Shown: positions 25,450-38,326, counted from the stretch's first letter. The stretch is DNA of 64,000 nt from Paramarasmius palmivorus (GCA_037176845.1 JAYKXP010000003.1:496001-560000); one strand, 5' to 3'. Made by a program: numbers and translations. Notes: generated by a model not told the origin, from the sequence alone.

Positions 25450-26405
25450 GGTGGGGGTCGTTCAAAGGTTGTTAGCCCTTGGCATTGCGGGGACGCGGGG
25501 TGCGGGGTATAAATTGGGGGGAAATAAGTCACGCGCGAAAGATGAATGGGGATTGTAACCGTCATGAGTTCCGATGTTTTATCTGGACAAGACTTTCTGA
25601 CATGGCACGCAAGCCAATCAGGTTTCTTTGGATCCCCTGGAGACCTAACACTTACCGAATCATGGCTAGGGCTTCCCACAATTGTAGGCACAGTGAACGG
25701 CTCCCGTCGATCAGGGGATCCCGCACTCCAGGAGGCCGCAGGCTGTCCACGAATCCAAGCCTTGTGTAGCACTAAGAATGCGCTAAGAATCGAAGAGCTC
25801 GACATGAAAGACTAAGGTTGTCCGAGAGGAACGGGTACTTGCAAGTGATACTTGAGCGAGGCTAATAGGTATTCCCGCCTCGCTTGTCGACCTGAATCAG
25901 TTCTCATGAAACGAGAGCTGAGCGCTGAGGAACGAGTAATGAGAAGTTGAGAAGTCGCCATGACTGAAGCCAAAACTCACTGATTCCCCAGGCCACAGGT
26001 TGCAACAACTGATGATGGCAAGTCCAATACTGCCCAAAGGCTTAAGTCCAAAGGTTTATTAGGATTCGGATTTTTCTGATATCATGACAAGTGATGTGGA
26101 TTAGACACCGCGCCTTTGAACGCCGGAAAAATGGCTCATTGGTCATGAACAGACCTGGAGCCTGAAGTTGTGGCATAACCGAACATGCTAAAGCAGAACC
26201 TAGCAGAACTGTGACATTGAATAGAGTTCGAGGCTGGGAACAAGCTGGGTATTCAAATTGTCAACGTGCGTCAATCTGCCACGTGTCTGGCTCGGAAGTT
26301 TCCAGGCAGCAAAGACCCAGCTCAGTTTCGCATCGAAACTAGACTACGGAGAGCACAGTGAGATTTCCTAGCGTATTAGACTATAATTACATGCTTCCAA
26401 AGTGT
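25450..26405. other. Intergenic region between tandem permeases
   Basis: 956 bp, promoter side of copy 1 and 3' side of copy 2. No gene is supported; frames on both strands are short and lack family features. The proximal ~80 bp upstream of copy 1 is rich in G on the plus strand. Confidence 0.45.
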
Positions 26406-28041
26406 CTATGGTTTCCACCTAAATGCAGGATGCTTCCAATCGAGATCCTCGATCTGCTTCGGGTCCAAACCAGCCAACTCGGTATCCACGTCTCTGTTCG
26501 TCCTCCTCCTATTATCCGCCCACATCCAGAACATCAGCCCAATAGCAATAAGCAACGTGGTGCTGGAGGTTGCTAGGTTCAGTCCATTTCCGATGTGGTA
26601 GTCCGGTCCGTCAAATGGTAAGAACGACCAGGTAGAAATCAGACCTCCAATATTGCCCATCATCACGTTCATACCGATGGCGGATGAGCGTGCTGTGTCT
26701 GAGACGACGTTGGCAGATACTTGTGCGTTGCAGAGAGGACCAAAGATGAATGCACCACTGGCAATCAAGAAGGTGGCCCCATACCGCACTTGAGGATCCC
26801 TCGAGGCGAGGAACATGGTGTATCCTACCATGAGAAGGGGTGCAGCGAGGATGAAAAAGATGTTCCGTCGGTCGAATCTCCAGCTAAGGAGTGGGAAGAA
26901 GACGGTGAAAAAGCCACCCACGATGTAAGGCGGAACGGTATGCAGCTGCTGGGAAATGACCGAATCGTTTGGGTAGATAGTTCTGACAATGGTCGGGAGG
27001 AAGAAAGCCAACCCTTGCACAGTGATATTATTGAGAAGGAAGATGAACGATGTGATCAACGTCACTGGGCTAAGAAGTCCTCGAAGAGTTTTGGTCACGT
27101 CTAACTTGTCGAGGACCTCACTCTGCCCAACACGCTCGGATTTGACACGCGCAATAGCTAACTCCTTCTCTTCTTCACTGAGCCAAATCGCCGTCGAAGG
27201 TCGATCCGTCACCGTGAAGAAGGCGATGAGAGAGAGACCACATGTAATGATACCCTCGATTGCAAAGATCATTCGCCATTCACGAAGACCACCGAAATGA
27301 TCCAATTTGAGGATCGCAGACGCTTTAACCATCGTGAGCAAATACACAACCAACGATTGACATGCATACCTAGTAGGCCTCCAAAGGCACCGGCAAGGGG
27401 CGCCATGACTATATACTGAGTTGCAGAGCGTTCAGTAAACAAACAGAAAGAGCGTGAATGTCGCACTCACTAGTCCAAGTCTGAAGGCCAGCTCGCTCCT
27501 TCGATACCACCGGGAGAGATAATACGCAATCCCAGGCATCATCCCCGCCTCAAAAATACCCAAAATGAATCGGACACCTGACGCAGCGTGTATATTATGC
27601 ACAAATGCGGTGCATATTGAGACAATGCCAAACCCAAGGGATATTGCGGGAAGGTACCATCCTGGACCAATCCACTTGCACGCCATATTAGAGGGAATCT
27701 CGAAGATGATGTAGGATATGTAGAAGATGGTCAAGACGCGGTTGTAGTCGTATCCTGAAAGGTTGAGATCCCTCTCAAAACCTGCGAGTCTGGCGTTACC
27801 TGAAGGGGCTCTATGGTCAGTACATTACGCCAGGAGTAATGCGTAGGTACACACCGATATTGGCACGATCTATGAAGCAAAATAGGTATAGTAGGGAGAC
27901 TGTTGGTATGACGAACAAATCAATTTTCGTCCGTAATCGTGCCTCAGCCTTTGGGTCGAATTGGAGGGCACCATTGTCAGTGTCGGCGTCACTGGCCTTG
28001 GTAATCGATACTTCACGTTCTTTGCCGTCGTCTGAGGACAT
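26406..28041 (-). CDS. MFS permease, Dal5/allantoate-type (copy 2)
   Basis: Paralogue of the adjacent permease, same orientation and intron positions. The N-terminus is MSSDDGKEREVSITKASD, then FDPKAEARLRTKIDLFVIPT and FIDRANIG. Further matches are GVRFILGIFEAGMMPGIAYY, MVMAPLAGAFGGLL at the equivalent exon, DHFGGLREWRMIFAIEGIIT, TAFFLPTIVRTIYPNDS-like loop sequence and the closing DLDWKHPAFRWKP. Most differences from copy 1 are conservative and fall at the N-terminus and in loops, consistent with an older tandem duplication that kept both genes active. The start codon is the first ATG, 355 bp from the Rdx gene on the other strand. Confidence 0.9.
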
Positions 28042-28396
28042 CGCTGGCGTGTAGTGGCGTTTGCGGGCAGACGGATTGAAGCTTTAAGATGACTCCAATC
28101 GTGGGGTGTGGGGTAACCTTCGGGGCGCGTCCTGTCGTTAACCAGTGCTTGGCAAGAATCTTTTGTGCAGTTGACCTCTATGAGGCGACCGACATCATCG
28201 GACGGGTATTCAATGTCAGGAGCGACAAATCATATGACAGAAAATACCAATTGCCTCTCCGGTGTAAACGTTGCGAGGGGTACCATGCTGAAATGTGACG
28301 AAACAATACCTGATTGGAGAAAGAAGCAGAGCTGAAGATGGTGGTTTGTGAAGGAGATTCGCAGAGATTCGCACGCACAATTTCCTGGCCTCATCC
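28042..28396. promoter_or_regulatory. Divergent promoter region permease/Rdx
   Basis: 355 bp between the starts of permease copy 2 (-) and the Rdx gene (+). Nothing coding is seen. Both promoters should lie here. Confidence 0.4.
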
Positions 28397-28992
28397 ATGT
28401 CGGCGGAAACCGATCCCTTCGTTCCACCTTCTCCCTCGGGAAACAGAGTCACAATTGAATTCTGCGACAGAGTGCGCTTCTTGACTGCGGTTATGAAGCA
28501 TAGTCACTAATAATACTCATGGGTCGTTCTGGATCTCTAGTGTCGTTGGTAAGCATAAAACCTGTTGGGGTTCCAGTACATAGTAATTATAACGTATACT
28601 TACTTGCAATTCTACAGGCTTCATCGTGCAACATGGGTACAAACGGAACTCTTTCTCACATTCGGTCCCAAAGCGATTAGTTCAATTACCTTACTACCTC
28701 GTATATCCGATGAAACAGCGGGGAGGTTTCGTGTCTGGCTTTGGCTGAGCGAAGAGGGAAAAGAGATCACGACCAACGATGTTGTCGAACCTCAGCAGCC
28801 TGAACCGAAACCAATACTTGTCTGGGATCGTAAAAGTGAAGGAGGATTTCCAGAGTTGAAAGTATTGGCAAGTCAACCACAAAATTCACTTATGATTAAA
28901 TACTCACTCGCTATTAGAAACAACGCATCCGAGATTATGTTCAGCCCGGACAATCTCTTGGGCATTCCGATAAGAAGGAAGAGAAAGCATGA
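28397..28992 (+). CDS. Rdx family (SelW/SelT/SelH-like) thioredoxin-fold protein
   Basis: Small redox protein of the Rdx/selenoprotein W-like family with a CxxC motif. Exons are 28397-28471, an 8-nt microexon 28541-28548, 28618-28861 and 28918-28992, total 133 residues. Exon 1 ends RVTIEFCDR; the microexon TGTCGTTG gives CR and two bases of W; exon 3 begins LHRATWVQTELFLTF. Together they make CDRCRWLHRATW, the family active site. Exon 3 also has ADETAGRF-like DETAGRFRVWLW and LVWDRKSEGGFPELK. The last exon codes KQRIRDYVQPGQSLGHSD and ends in TGA at 28992. Reading past the last donor gives a false C-terminus to 29062. No selenocysteine is implied since both codons are Cys. Confidence 0.92.
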
Positions 28993-29153
28993 TTCTAGCA
29001 GCGGGCTTTATAAAACGAGATCCACGAGAATCATATACATTCATAACGATAACGAGCTATAATCATACAGTAGAGAGTGGAGGTATCCTGGATGTGTACA
29101 AGCCTATAAACAAAACACGTCGTAAGCAAAGAGAGGGCAGAAGAAATCTATGG

Positions 29154-32100
29154 TCATGACGAAGCTAAGATAGGAGCTCTCGGCGGCGTGCTAGTCCTCG
29201 TATCCAATCTTCTGAGCTCTTTCTGCAGTTTTTCCATGCCTCCAACACTTCCTGATCCCCTTGCTCCATGTTTATCAAACAAGTATGTAAGAAGGTTCTT
29301 CTTCTCGTCCTGCAACCCATCTAGAAGTGTAAATAGATGAGTCTCGTCCTGTAACACCATCTGTGCCGATATGATTGCTGCTGCTGCTGCTTCTCGGACA
29401 ACCAACGAGGACGCATCGTTCAATCCCGAGATCAAAGTACCACGTATCCGCGGCAGCTCTTCTTCGGCAATTTCAGCGGGTAATCGTAGGATAAATTTAC
29501 CGAGAGCGATAAGACCAAAGGCATAGGTTGCTGCTTTAATCTCGGCGCTCGAGCTTGGAGGTGTGGGTTCGGCATGGAAAGTTTTCAGACTGGCGTGCAT
29601 GGTAGTGAGTCCATACACGGGCTCAATCTTATTTGTGAGGGCATCCCGGATGGTGTTCGTCGCTTCGAGAACCTATGATATTAATTCAGTGGGCTGATTC
29701 ACAACTCAATACATCCAGGTGAGACTCACGTTGAATCTATTGCAGTATCGCACTTGGAATAGCACTCCAAACAAATCTGTTTCGCGTCCTTCAAGATGAA
29801 CACCTAGACTTTCGTGCATCTGCCACAACACCATCAATCCATGCTCCAAATCTGATTCGTCCTAGAACTTGTGTAAGTGTTTGGTACCCAGTGAAGGAGT
29901 CTACAAAACTCACACAATCGAAGCTATTCCCTAGCCAGTTGATCAAAGCAGCAAATAGCCTATCGAAGTTCTTGTTCTTCTCCCACAAGTCTGGATGGTG
30001 ACCCAACGACGACAAAGAGTTGCTGTCAACGAACGGCGAAGGGCTACCAGGTAGCCCAACATCTGGACTCAATGGAGACATCATGCCCGTTTCGTCTCCA
30101 TAAGCAGGGTAGTCCAGACATAGGTACACAAGTTGTCGGAGAATAGACTGGTCAGTAGTCCCGTCTTCTAGCGCTTTGATCCATATCTGGAGCTGTGTAT
30201 CTGCATCGGTACCAGGAGGAAGTCCCTTCCGCTGATTGAGTACCGTCTTTCTCTTCAACCACCATCCTGTTTCTACTTTCTTTTCTTGCATCATATCCAG
30301 TAAACTCGCGGGCTTTCCATTCCTCACGGGACTATCGCGGAACAACGCAGCTTGCCGCATCACCATCGTCGCATGCGAGTGACTGCTTTGGCTTACTGGT
30401 GTCAATGGTATCTGCTTCGACTTCACTGGCAAAACTTTGATAACCTTGGGCGTCGAATGGCCACTGGCGGCACTGCTTCCCACCAACAGAGAAGGTGGTA
30501 AAGTATGATGATGCGGACCATCATCTTCAGGTTCGACGAGTTCCAGTAGGCGTTCAGCAGCAGACTCTGCCTGCTCTGCCCGGGCTCGCAATGCATCTTC
30601 GACCAAAACTTGTCCACCGACTTGGGATAGATCTGCTACAGAATCGGTGGACAGTGCATTGGATACCCCGATCATAGCCTTTGAATCGACCGAGCGCGGA
30701 GATAGTGACCGCGTCCGCGAATTGGATGCTGGTGCAGGAGGCGGCCTTTTTGCCCGATCTTGCGGACTGAATCCAGAGAAGGACATCAAGTTGATGGAAT
30801 GATCAACTTCAGAGTCGCTGTCTTCTTCAGGTAAAGGAATTGCCTGTGCGAGCAGGAGAGAGTCGTCATCGAAACCTGCGGCATCCATTGGTAAAACAGA
30901 TGCCCGCATAGCAGCAGGAATAGATGTTGATACTGGCTTTGCTTTGAATAACACGCTCTGTCGCGACGGCGAAGGTCCTGTGGAAGGGGGAGAATCGGGA
31001 AGCGCGGTTTGCATAGCGCGACGAAGTGTCGGTGGATGCGCAAGTGGAGAGGCTGTACGTCGGTGAGCGCTCCGTTCAGCTGATGGAGATGGTGGGGACA
31101 TCGGGCGTGGACCAGATCCACCTGATACAGTCCGTGAATGGGACTGGAGGGCAGGTGCGGAAGTAGTTCTGACGAAGTTGCTAGATACCGTGCGCGTTCG
31201 GGGGGAAGGGGAAGGCGGAGACGCGGACATGCGAAGTGGAGAGGATGGACGTGGCCCTGGTGTGGATGAAACACTCTTTGATAGACCAGGCGAATTTGGT
31301 CGTCGGGCCGGGACATGGGAAGCAGAGGTGGCCTGATGTCGAAGTGAAGGGGGTGCCGCTGCAATAGCTTTGGCTTTGGCTCGACTAGCTGCAATAGCAG
31401 CTGCTATACTACTTTTCTTTGCTGGCGTGGGTGCTGCAGATGGGAGAGTAGATACGGCATTAGGATCAGGGCAAACTTTCTCTAGTTGTTTGCGAGCGGT
31501 TGGATCCAAGCCTGTCAGGATTGTGATACCGCGATCCTTCCATACCGATTCAAATACCCAGAAACACACACGAGCATTTTCTTTCACTGAGGGATTACCG
31601 TCTCCTAATGCTTTCTTGATCGCTTTCTCGACGACATCAGCTTCAGGAGCATGCTTCACGCGCTGTCCATGGGTTTCTAAATAATGCTTAAAATGCGCAA
31701 CAGCATACGTCCTCGCCTGAACAGACTTCTCTTGCAAGGTTTGCGATAGAAAAGTGACGAAGATTCGCGGATTGCCGGAGGTATGCGTGATGAGAGCGGT
31801 TACTGCAAGTTGCGATTGTTGCGCCGTCATCTTCTTAGTCAAGGTGGCCATTCGGAGGAGGTTAGAAACCAAGGTTTCGCAATATGGATCTAGAGCATGG
31901 CCTAGAGCTGCAGCCAACTCGCAGTAAAGGTTGCAAGTATTGACTGCAACAGTCGTTCGTAGACTTGCCAACTGGTGGATACGAGTCAAACGAAAGTTAA
32001 ACGAAGCTGACTGAGAGCCGCGGGCTTACCGTTTTGAGCGACCACTGGATGAACTCCTTCAGGCTGACTATGAAGATATCCGAATACCTATGATGCACAT

Positions 32101-33585
32101 CGCCCTTGAGCATGCCACGAACTCGCTGTATAGCCTGTTCACGTGGTGACCAATTATGTTCCGTTTCTTTGCCCTACTCGATGAATAAGTGCCGCGAAGA
32201 AGCTGATGAAATGCAAAACTGACTTCAAAGTACTTGGCCATATTTTGGAACTCGGTCTCCAAATCTTTGGCTGAGGCAATCTGTTGCGTACAATGTCAAT
32301 CATCTAGTTGAAGAGGCGGAAATGAAACCTACGTAAACGGGGCTGACTTCTGAGGAACCGTCTGTAGTAGGAGAAGGTAAAGGTGGGGGTGTCGCTGCCG
32401 CTGCTCGACTGAGAGGCCTAGGTATCTCCTTCACACTCCCATAGCTTGTGGTGCGAGGCATAGAGGTAATGCTTGCAGCAGAAGCCTTTCTTTGCTGGAG
32501 AGCTATGCTTGGAGGGACATATTCTTTCGGTCGTATGTCGCCATTTTCAGATCCTTCCCGACTGGTAGGATTACTGCCGTTGTCAAACACAGCGGAGCCG
32601 AGGAGTTTCGATAAAACACCCTCGACTATAGTTTTCCGTACATTTCGCTTCGTCATCTCCTTTTTCAGGTCTGCCCTTGCGGCATCGGTCACCGATGGAC
32701 CGGTAAACAACTCGACGACAGACTGTCTAGCGCAGTCACGGACATGAGCATCGGTGTCTTCGAGACAGCCTACTAACAGCGAAAGGTAGGGTCGAATCGG
32801 AAACATATGGTGTTGACGACGAATGTTGACGAGGGCGAGGATGGACTGTACGAGCGTTAATTATGAACTTCAACTTAGGATAGGTAGACACGTACTTGCT
32901 CTCTAACCTTCCAAACCTTACTGGATAGACCACTTTCGCGCAAAAACCTTTCGTACATGGCTAGAGGCGTTTCTGGCCCTTTTCCAGCACGAGAACTGCT
33001 CGAGAGTGTACTCTGGCCGGGAGCCCTAAATGCCAATCCTCCCAATGCCACTAATGTTTCACGAGCCTTAGCCTGTGCCTTTTCCCTATCTCCAAGTCGA
33101 TCGAACAGACCTCCCGGAGGAAGGAAAGCGTTGAGGACGTGGCGCAAAGTGACTGCATCCACGATTGACGACGGAGCCGAAGATGAGGTGGACGAGTGTG
33201 TCGAAGCTTGACCGTTACGAGGTAGAGAGATGTTGAAAGGCCTGGACACAAGGAGGGGTATAATTATCGGTAGGACTGAAAGAGTGGCAGCGGAGAGGTG
33301 TAGGTTGGAAGTTCGCAGACATGTTTTCAGGACGTTGATGAGGGCCTCAGGATCGTCGATCTAGGAATCTGGTTAGACCACCAGGACTTTCGTGCAAATA
33401 CTTCAGGATACTCACCTCAATCCCAGACTCTGCCTCTGCTTGAAGCTTGTTGAGGGCGTCAATTTTAACGTCGACGTCTACAATGTGGTGTCAGATTATT
33501 TATACCCCATCAGTGAATTAGGGACCCCACCATTATTTCTCAGTTGGCTGAGAAGTTTCTCTAACTTCGACTCGGACGAATCCAT
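29154..33585 (-). CDS. STU1: Microtubule-associated protein Stu1/CLASP
   Basis: CLASP-family protein that binds plus ends of microtubules through TOG domains and supports spindle stability. Exon 1 codes MDSSESKLEKLLSQLRNN from the ATG at 33585. HEAT-like helical segments follow: DVDVKIDALNKLQAEAESGI, AATLSVLPIIIPLLVSRPF, and FPIRPYLSLLVGCLEDTDAH (TOG edge). The CLASP N-terminal core includes QLASLRTTVAVNTCNLYCEL and PRIFVTFLSQTLQEKSVQAR. A long Ser/Pro/Arg-rich microtubule-binding region spans about 30440-31430. The C-terminal helical domain ends TSTPPRAPILASS. Protein is well over 1,100 residues, as expected. It converges with Rdx and lies head-to-tail with PCP1. Exon edges in the middle are approximate. 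Confidence 0.88.
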
Positions 33586-33814
33586 GGCGAGGAAATTGAG
33601 CTCCAGATACTGGAGCGTTCCCAACTCGAATGAACACGGCTGATGAAGGCAGTGGACAGAAATTTCGTCGCGTAAACACTTGTCAACCTCGCGTCTGGTG
33701 CGCTGAAGTTCACCGCATTAGTAAGGTTCGTGTCATCACACAAAATGTTCCATGAAAAGTAGATAAAATGGTAAGTTGGGAGTAGATTAGGTAGGAGATC
33801 ACAGAAATCTAAGA

Positions 33815-34995
33815 TCAAAAAATCCTGAATCTTTTAAGTAAAAAGTATCCAGCTCCTGTCAACATTCCTGCGACATGTCCAACCTGATCCGTAGTTCCTC
33901 CTGAGTCCTTCACTGCTCCGAACATATCATAGGCAAACATCCCAGATACACACAACCAAGCTGGTACAGGGATGATGCCGTAGATTTGAAAGGTTAGATT
34001 CGGAGCGGCACATGCAAGGAGAGTGATGATAGAATACACAGCAGCTGTAGACATTTCATTGAGCAGTCCATCGAGCTCAGTGTCGAGAGAGTTGCTTACC
34101 ACTTGCACCGAGACAATGAGGATCTCGGTTGCGTATATTGTTATTGAAAAACATGCTGGTTAGCGACGCAATAAGTCCGCCTACAACGAAAGTGTCAGGT
34201 GCTTTCGCAAAGAACAATTGATTGTCGCACCTGCACAATACAGAGCGAGGAACGATTTGCTACCGAGCATTTGGAGCACTGGTCGAGCCATGAAGAAGAA
34301 AGCAAATCCATTGAAGAAGAAATGGCCGATGTCTTTTTGCGAGAACATTGAAGTGATAAGGGTCCAGCTATAAGGGTATTCCTGATTGGTCGTTTAACGT
34401 AGAGCGCAAGTATAACCAATACTTACGGTCTCCCTTCAGACAAGTTCCTCCAGCTGGACGTAAAGTTGTTGTACATGGAGACGAGTGGTCCGAGATTTCG
34501 CTTGTGTTTCTGCGGTGCTTAGAATGAGAATGTTGTCGGTGTTGGAAGGACGTAGATACACACCGCTTCTGCTTCTGCACTCTGCCATGCGAGAAAAACT
34601 ACCACGTTTATTCCAATGATTCCATAGAACACGTAGTTCTGGGGAATGTCATCCAATGGATTCCTGCTTGAGCCGCCATTTGAACTGCTGCCACCACGAG
34701 GTCTGGTCCTTCCTCCTAGTTGCGGTATCTGACTCAGCCAGCTTGATCGAATCCAGTTCACTGAACGAGAATGCTCTAGAGACAGGAACGAAGGACGTGG
34801 TGCAGGTGTAGGTGCAACCGAAGGTTTGGCGGAAAGTGTCTGGATGGCTGAGGTGGAGACAATTGTTCGAGGGTATTTTAAGGTGCACAATCTTCCCGTT
34901 AAGAGTTCAGAGGGAAGTCTAGCCTTGCTCGCAGACTGAACTGCAAACGAGGGGTTTCTGAACGCATGATGGACGTTCAGAAGAAAGCGCGACAT
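33815..34995 (-). CDS. PCP1: Mitochondrial rhomboid protease Pcp1
   Basis: Rhomboid intramembrane serine protease of the mitochondrial inner membrane, known in yeast to cleave Mgm1 and Ccp1. The N-terminus MSRFLLNVHHAFRNPSFAVQ is a likely targeting sequence followed by a Pro/Ser-rich stretch. Membrane segments include YVFYGIIGINVVVFLAWQSA, and TSMFSQKDIGHFFFNGFAFF with the conserved rhomboid loop. The catalytic Ser is in HCLGASAAVYS and the catalytic His in GHVAGMLTGAGYFL. At least five short introns are used. Start is the first ATG (the frame is open upstream only via TTG). The gene ends RFRIF. It faces the Zn2Cys6 factor across 59 bp. Confidence 0.92.
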
Positions 34996-35054
34996 CGTGG
35001 GCCGGAAAAGGCCATCAGACGCGTCGTCTCGGCTTCTTTCCAAATACCATCATC
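34996..35054. promoter_or_regulatory. Compact divergent promoter PCP1/Zn2Cys6 factor
   Basis: Only 59 bp lie between the start codons of PCP1 (-) and the transcription factor (+). The promoters must overlap each other or the 5' coding ends. Confidence 0.5.
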
Positions 35055-38045
35055 ATGACTGCCTCAGATGAAGAAGAGACCAAACACAAGAAACGAGCAC
35101 GTCTTCAAAATGCTTGCGATGAATGTCGACGAAGAAAAGGCTTGTATCCTTTGATGCGTTGATTCTTGATCATGTTGGCTCACTAGTACTGTGTTTCAGT
35201 CAAATGTACGAGCTCACACTCTTTATGTTTCGCGGCATGCTGATCAATCCAAGGTGACAGCGCGAATATGCCGGCTGGTGTTTGCTCTAACTGTATAGCA
35301 GCAAAGATCGAGTGTAATCATACTTTTACGAAGAAGGTGAGTCTCTGAGTCTTGTTGGGGTCCAGTGACTGGAATGTATGGCAAAACAGAAACGGGGACC
35401 AAAGCCCACCGCTAATAGGTATGCGCTGCGCAATTGCTGCGTATTTTGATAGCATGAGTACTAAACTTTGCACTACAGCCAACATAATAATTCGACTAGA
35501 ACTCTAGTGGAAGAGATCCTCTCCCCTACAACACCATATGTTGTACCCAACGACCCTTCCGATGTGAGACGCGCGCTATTCGACCTGGCACAGAGAGTGA
35601 GGTATCTAGAGCATGAGCTAGCCACGCGCCCAAAGGATTCCATGCCCATACAGCCCTCTCCAGAACCCGATGTAGAGCACAAGAATACCCCCATCCCGGA
35701 AAGCAGCGAAATCACCACAGAAATATCGGATTCGGTGTACGAAATGAATACTGGTGAAAGCCGCCTGAGGCATTACGGGACTAGTAGCAGGCCGATGCTC
35801 GTCCAGACAGCGTTGAACATCAAGAACGCGGCCAAAGGAGAGGAGGATGGATACGATCGTTTGACCTTTACTTTAAAGAGACCTGAATTCTGGGAGTTGT
35901 CTCCGGTAAGCCACCTTGTGTATTCGTAGTCGGTCACTCGTAGCTAACGAGACTAGTGGCAACACATGCCAACAGCACAACCAGCGCCTCTCGTCTTTCC
36001 CGATCCAGACCTTATCACGACACTCCTAGAGCTCTACTTTGAGAATTTTCACCCCATATTCTCTCTACTCCATCGTCAGACCTTTGGAAAGTCCGTTTTG
36101 AGTGGTCTACACTACCGTGATCGTGGATTTGGCGCTACACTCCTCGCGGTATGTGCGATAGCATCACGGTTCTCGGACGATCCTCGAGTTTTCTATCCGG
36201 GGAGCAATTCGAAGCACAGTGTAGGTTGGAGGTGGTTCGGTCAACTCGATTTGTCACCGCCGACATTTATGCAGCTTCCATCTCTATATGAGCTGCAACT
36301 GTACTGCGTAAGTGCATTACTTTCTGTCTACTATGTGCCGCAGATTGGCTCATAATTTCATCGCAGCTCGCGACCATGTTTATCAACGGCGCCTCCTGCC
36401 CTCAATTTACATGGGCATGGGCAGGGATTGGTCTTCGTCGCGCTCAAGACATAGGATTACATAGACGGAAAGAAGGCCCAGTGACCGCTGAAGGTGAACT
36501 GCTCAAGCGAGCGTTTTTCATGCTCGTCACAATCGATGTTATGACGAGCACGTTCACGGGCAGACCCCAGGCAACGACCCCAGATGAGTGAGTACTGGAA
36601 AGTGGTGATATTGAACGCGACTAATTTTGTACTAGTTTCGATCTAGACCTACCTGTGGATTGTGACGACGAGTACTGGGATCACGAAGATCCGAATCTTG
36701 CGTTTAAACAGCCACCAGGAAAGCCTTCATCACTTGCATATGGTTTCAGCCAGTACAAACTTGTCAACATCTTGAGTTACGCCAATCGCACGCTAGTAAT
36801 TACTTTCCTTGCTTTATTTCTGACTGGCTCAATGAACAGCATGTCTAGTTTGCTTTCAAACGTCCACAGCTTCTAGCAGTCGAACAAAATACCGACTGGA
36901 AGCAGCGCATTCTATCTCAAATTGACAAGGCGCTCATCAAGTGGGTTCACGATATACCAGATCACCGTATGAGTCTCTTTTCCATCTTTTTATTGATACA
37001 CTCACTCGCCATTATTTCGCAGTTAAATGGGATCCGCTCCGACAAAACAAGAAGTTCTTTCATCAGTCCATGTCCATCTACGCAGTCTACTACTGGATAC
37101 AAATGCAAATCCATCGACCCTTCATCCGTTCACAGAAAGAGAAATCGGCGTTCCCCTCTCTAGCAATTTGTGCAAATGCCGCTAGATCATGTTTGTTGAC
37201 GATAGAACTGATGAAACGAAGAGCAGTATTGCCACTGACCAGTGTCATAGTGAGTTGCTTACTACTCAAAATAGTAATATTCTCATTGCCACCTCTTTGC
37301 AGGTAACCCTCTTTGATTCGGCGGTGCTACTATTGGTGGAAGTTTGGAAAGGAGGAAGGGTGAAGGAATTACATCCAGATAAGGGTCTAGCGGAGGTATA
37401 TCGCTGTCTAGCGTTACTACAAACGTTCGAAGACAGGTACGTTGCGATGCAACTTTTCTTTCGAAGGATTGATTTGCTCACTTGATTGCAGGTACCAAAT
37501 AGCAGGACAACTGAGGTAATTCGTAGTTTGACGGTTGACCTCGGATTCTGGGGTGATACTCATAGTTTCCTAGTGACATCCTCTCCGAAATAATAGCGAA
37601 GGAAGATCCATCAAGAATACCATCGGTAACGGCTCTCAAACGACGACGAACAACCGATACAACAGACCCGACATTGGTGAACCCGTTTTCGCTTGCGATG
37701 GCTGAGGAGCCTAGACAATACGCAGGGAATGCTCGTGCTGCGGCGCATATGAATGCTCAGCCGAGTCAACCGCAGTCGTACCATGTCCCAGTCTACTCAA
37801 GCGAATTGGGCAATATACCGGTCCATGCGGATTGGTTTAGTGCGAATACAGGAGTGGGTACCATGGGGACGGTGCCTCACATAGCGCCTTCTATATTTGG
37901 TGGATCGGAACAGCCTGAGCAGGTATTCGAGGGGTTCTATGGATATGGATACGATTATGTAGTCCCTGAATTTGACTCTTGGATAGGTGGGCCCGGGATG
38001 GACAATATTGACTGGGATATTTACGGGTTGGGACATTATTCGTAG
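35055..38045 (+). CDS. Zn2Cys6 transcription factor with Fungal_trans domain
   Basis: Gal4-type regulator. The binuclear cluster is assembled over three exons: 35055-35139 ends NACDECRRRK, a 6-nt exon 35200-35205 and the exon from 35254 complete VKCDSANMPAGVCSNCIAAK and IEC. Spacing is C-x2-C-x6-C-x9-C-x2-C-x6-C. The first intron would start GC rather than GT. A coiled segment (DVRRALFDLAQRVRYLEHEL) follows. The middle homology domain has LLELYFENFHPIFSLLHRQT, GFGATLLAVCAIASRFSDDP, TMFINGASCPQFTWAWAGIG, LRRAQDIGLHRRK and RAFFMLVTIDVMTSTFTGRP. The C-terminus is acidic/aromatic, ending YGLGHYS. All later junctions join in phase. Targets are unknown. A cysteine spacing of this kind is standard for the family. 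Confidence 0.9.
35140..35253 (+). other. GC-AG intron, 6-nt microexon, GT-AG intron
   Basis: Within the Zn2Cys6 gene: intron 35140-35199 begins GCTTGT and ends CAG, exon TCAAAT is 35200-35205, and the next intron begins GTACGA and ends AAG at 35253. Only this arrangement yields V-K-C-D and the complete six-cysteine spacing. Confidence 0.75.
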
Positions 38046-38326
38046 ATGTAGTAGTAATTTTTGTTGTGTCACCGTATACTTATATGTACCTGTTTTGGGA
38101 ATTCGTCCCCTTGAGTGCCAAGACGAAACGAACGAGCAACCTCAAAGAAGTGGTTATCTTTTCAATACTCATGATGGGACCATTACATCTGGCCATAGCT
38201 ACTGGGATTTCATTAAGAGGGTGTTTCCGATTTCTGCTTTCAAATGGTAGATGGGAACTCATTGCCATTTTAGGGCATGTAGAATACGCGCTCGACGTTC
38301 AAACTACACCTTGTAATCCGACCTGA

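Noticed and set aside
28862..29062. Longer C-terminus for the Rdx gene
   Set aside because: It comes from reading through the last intron. Splicing at 28861/28918 restores the conserved KQRIRDYVQPG ending.
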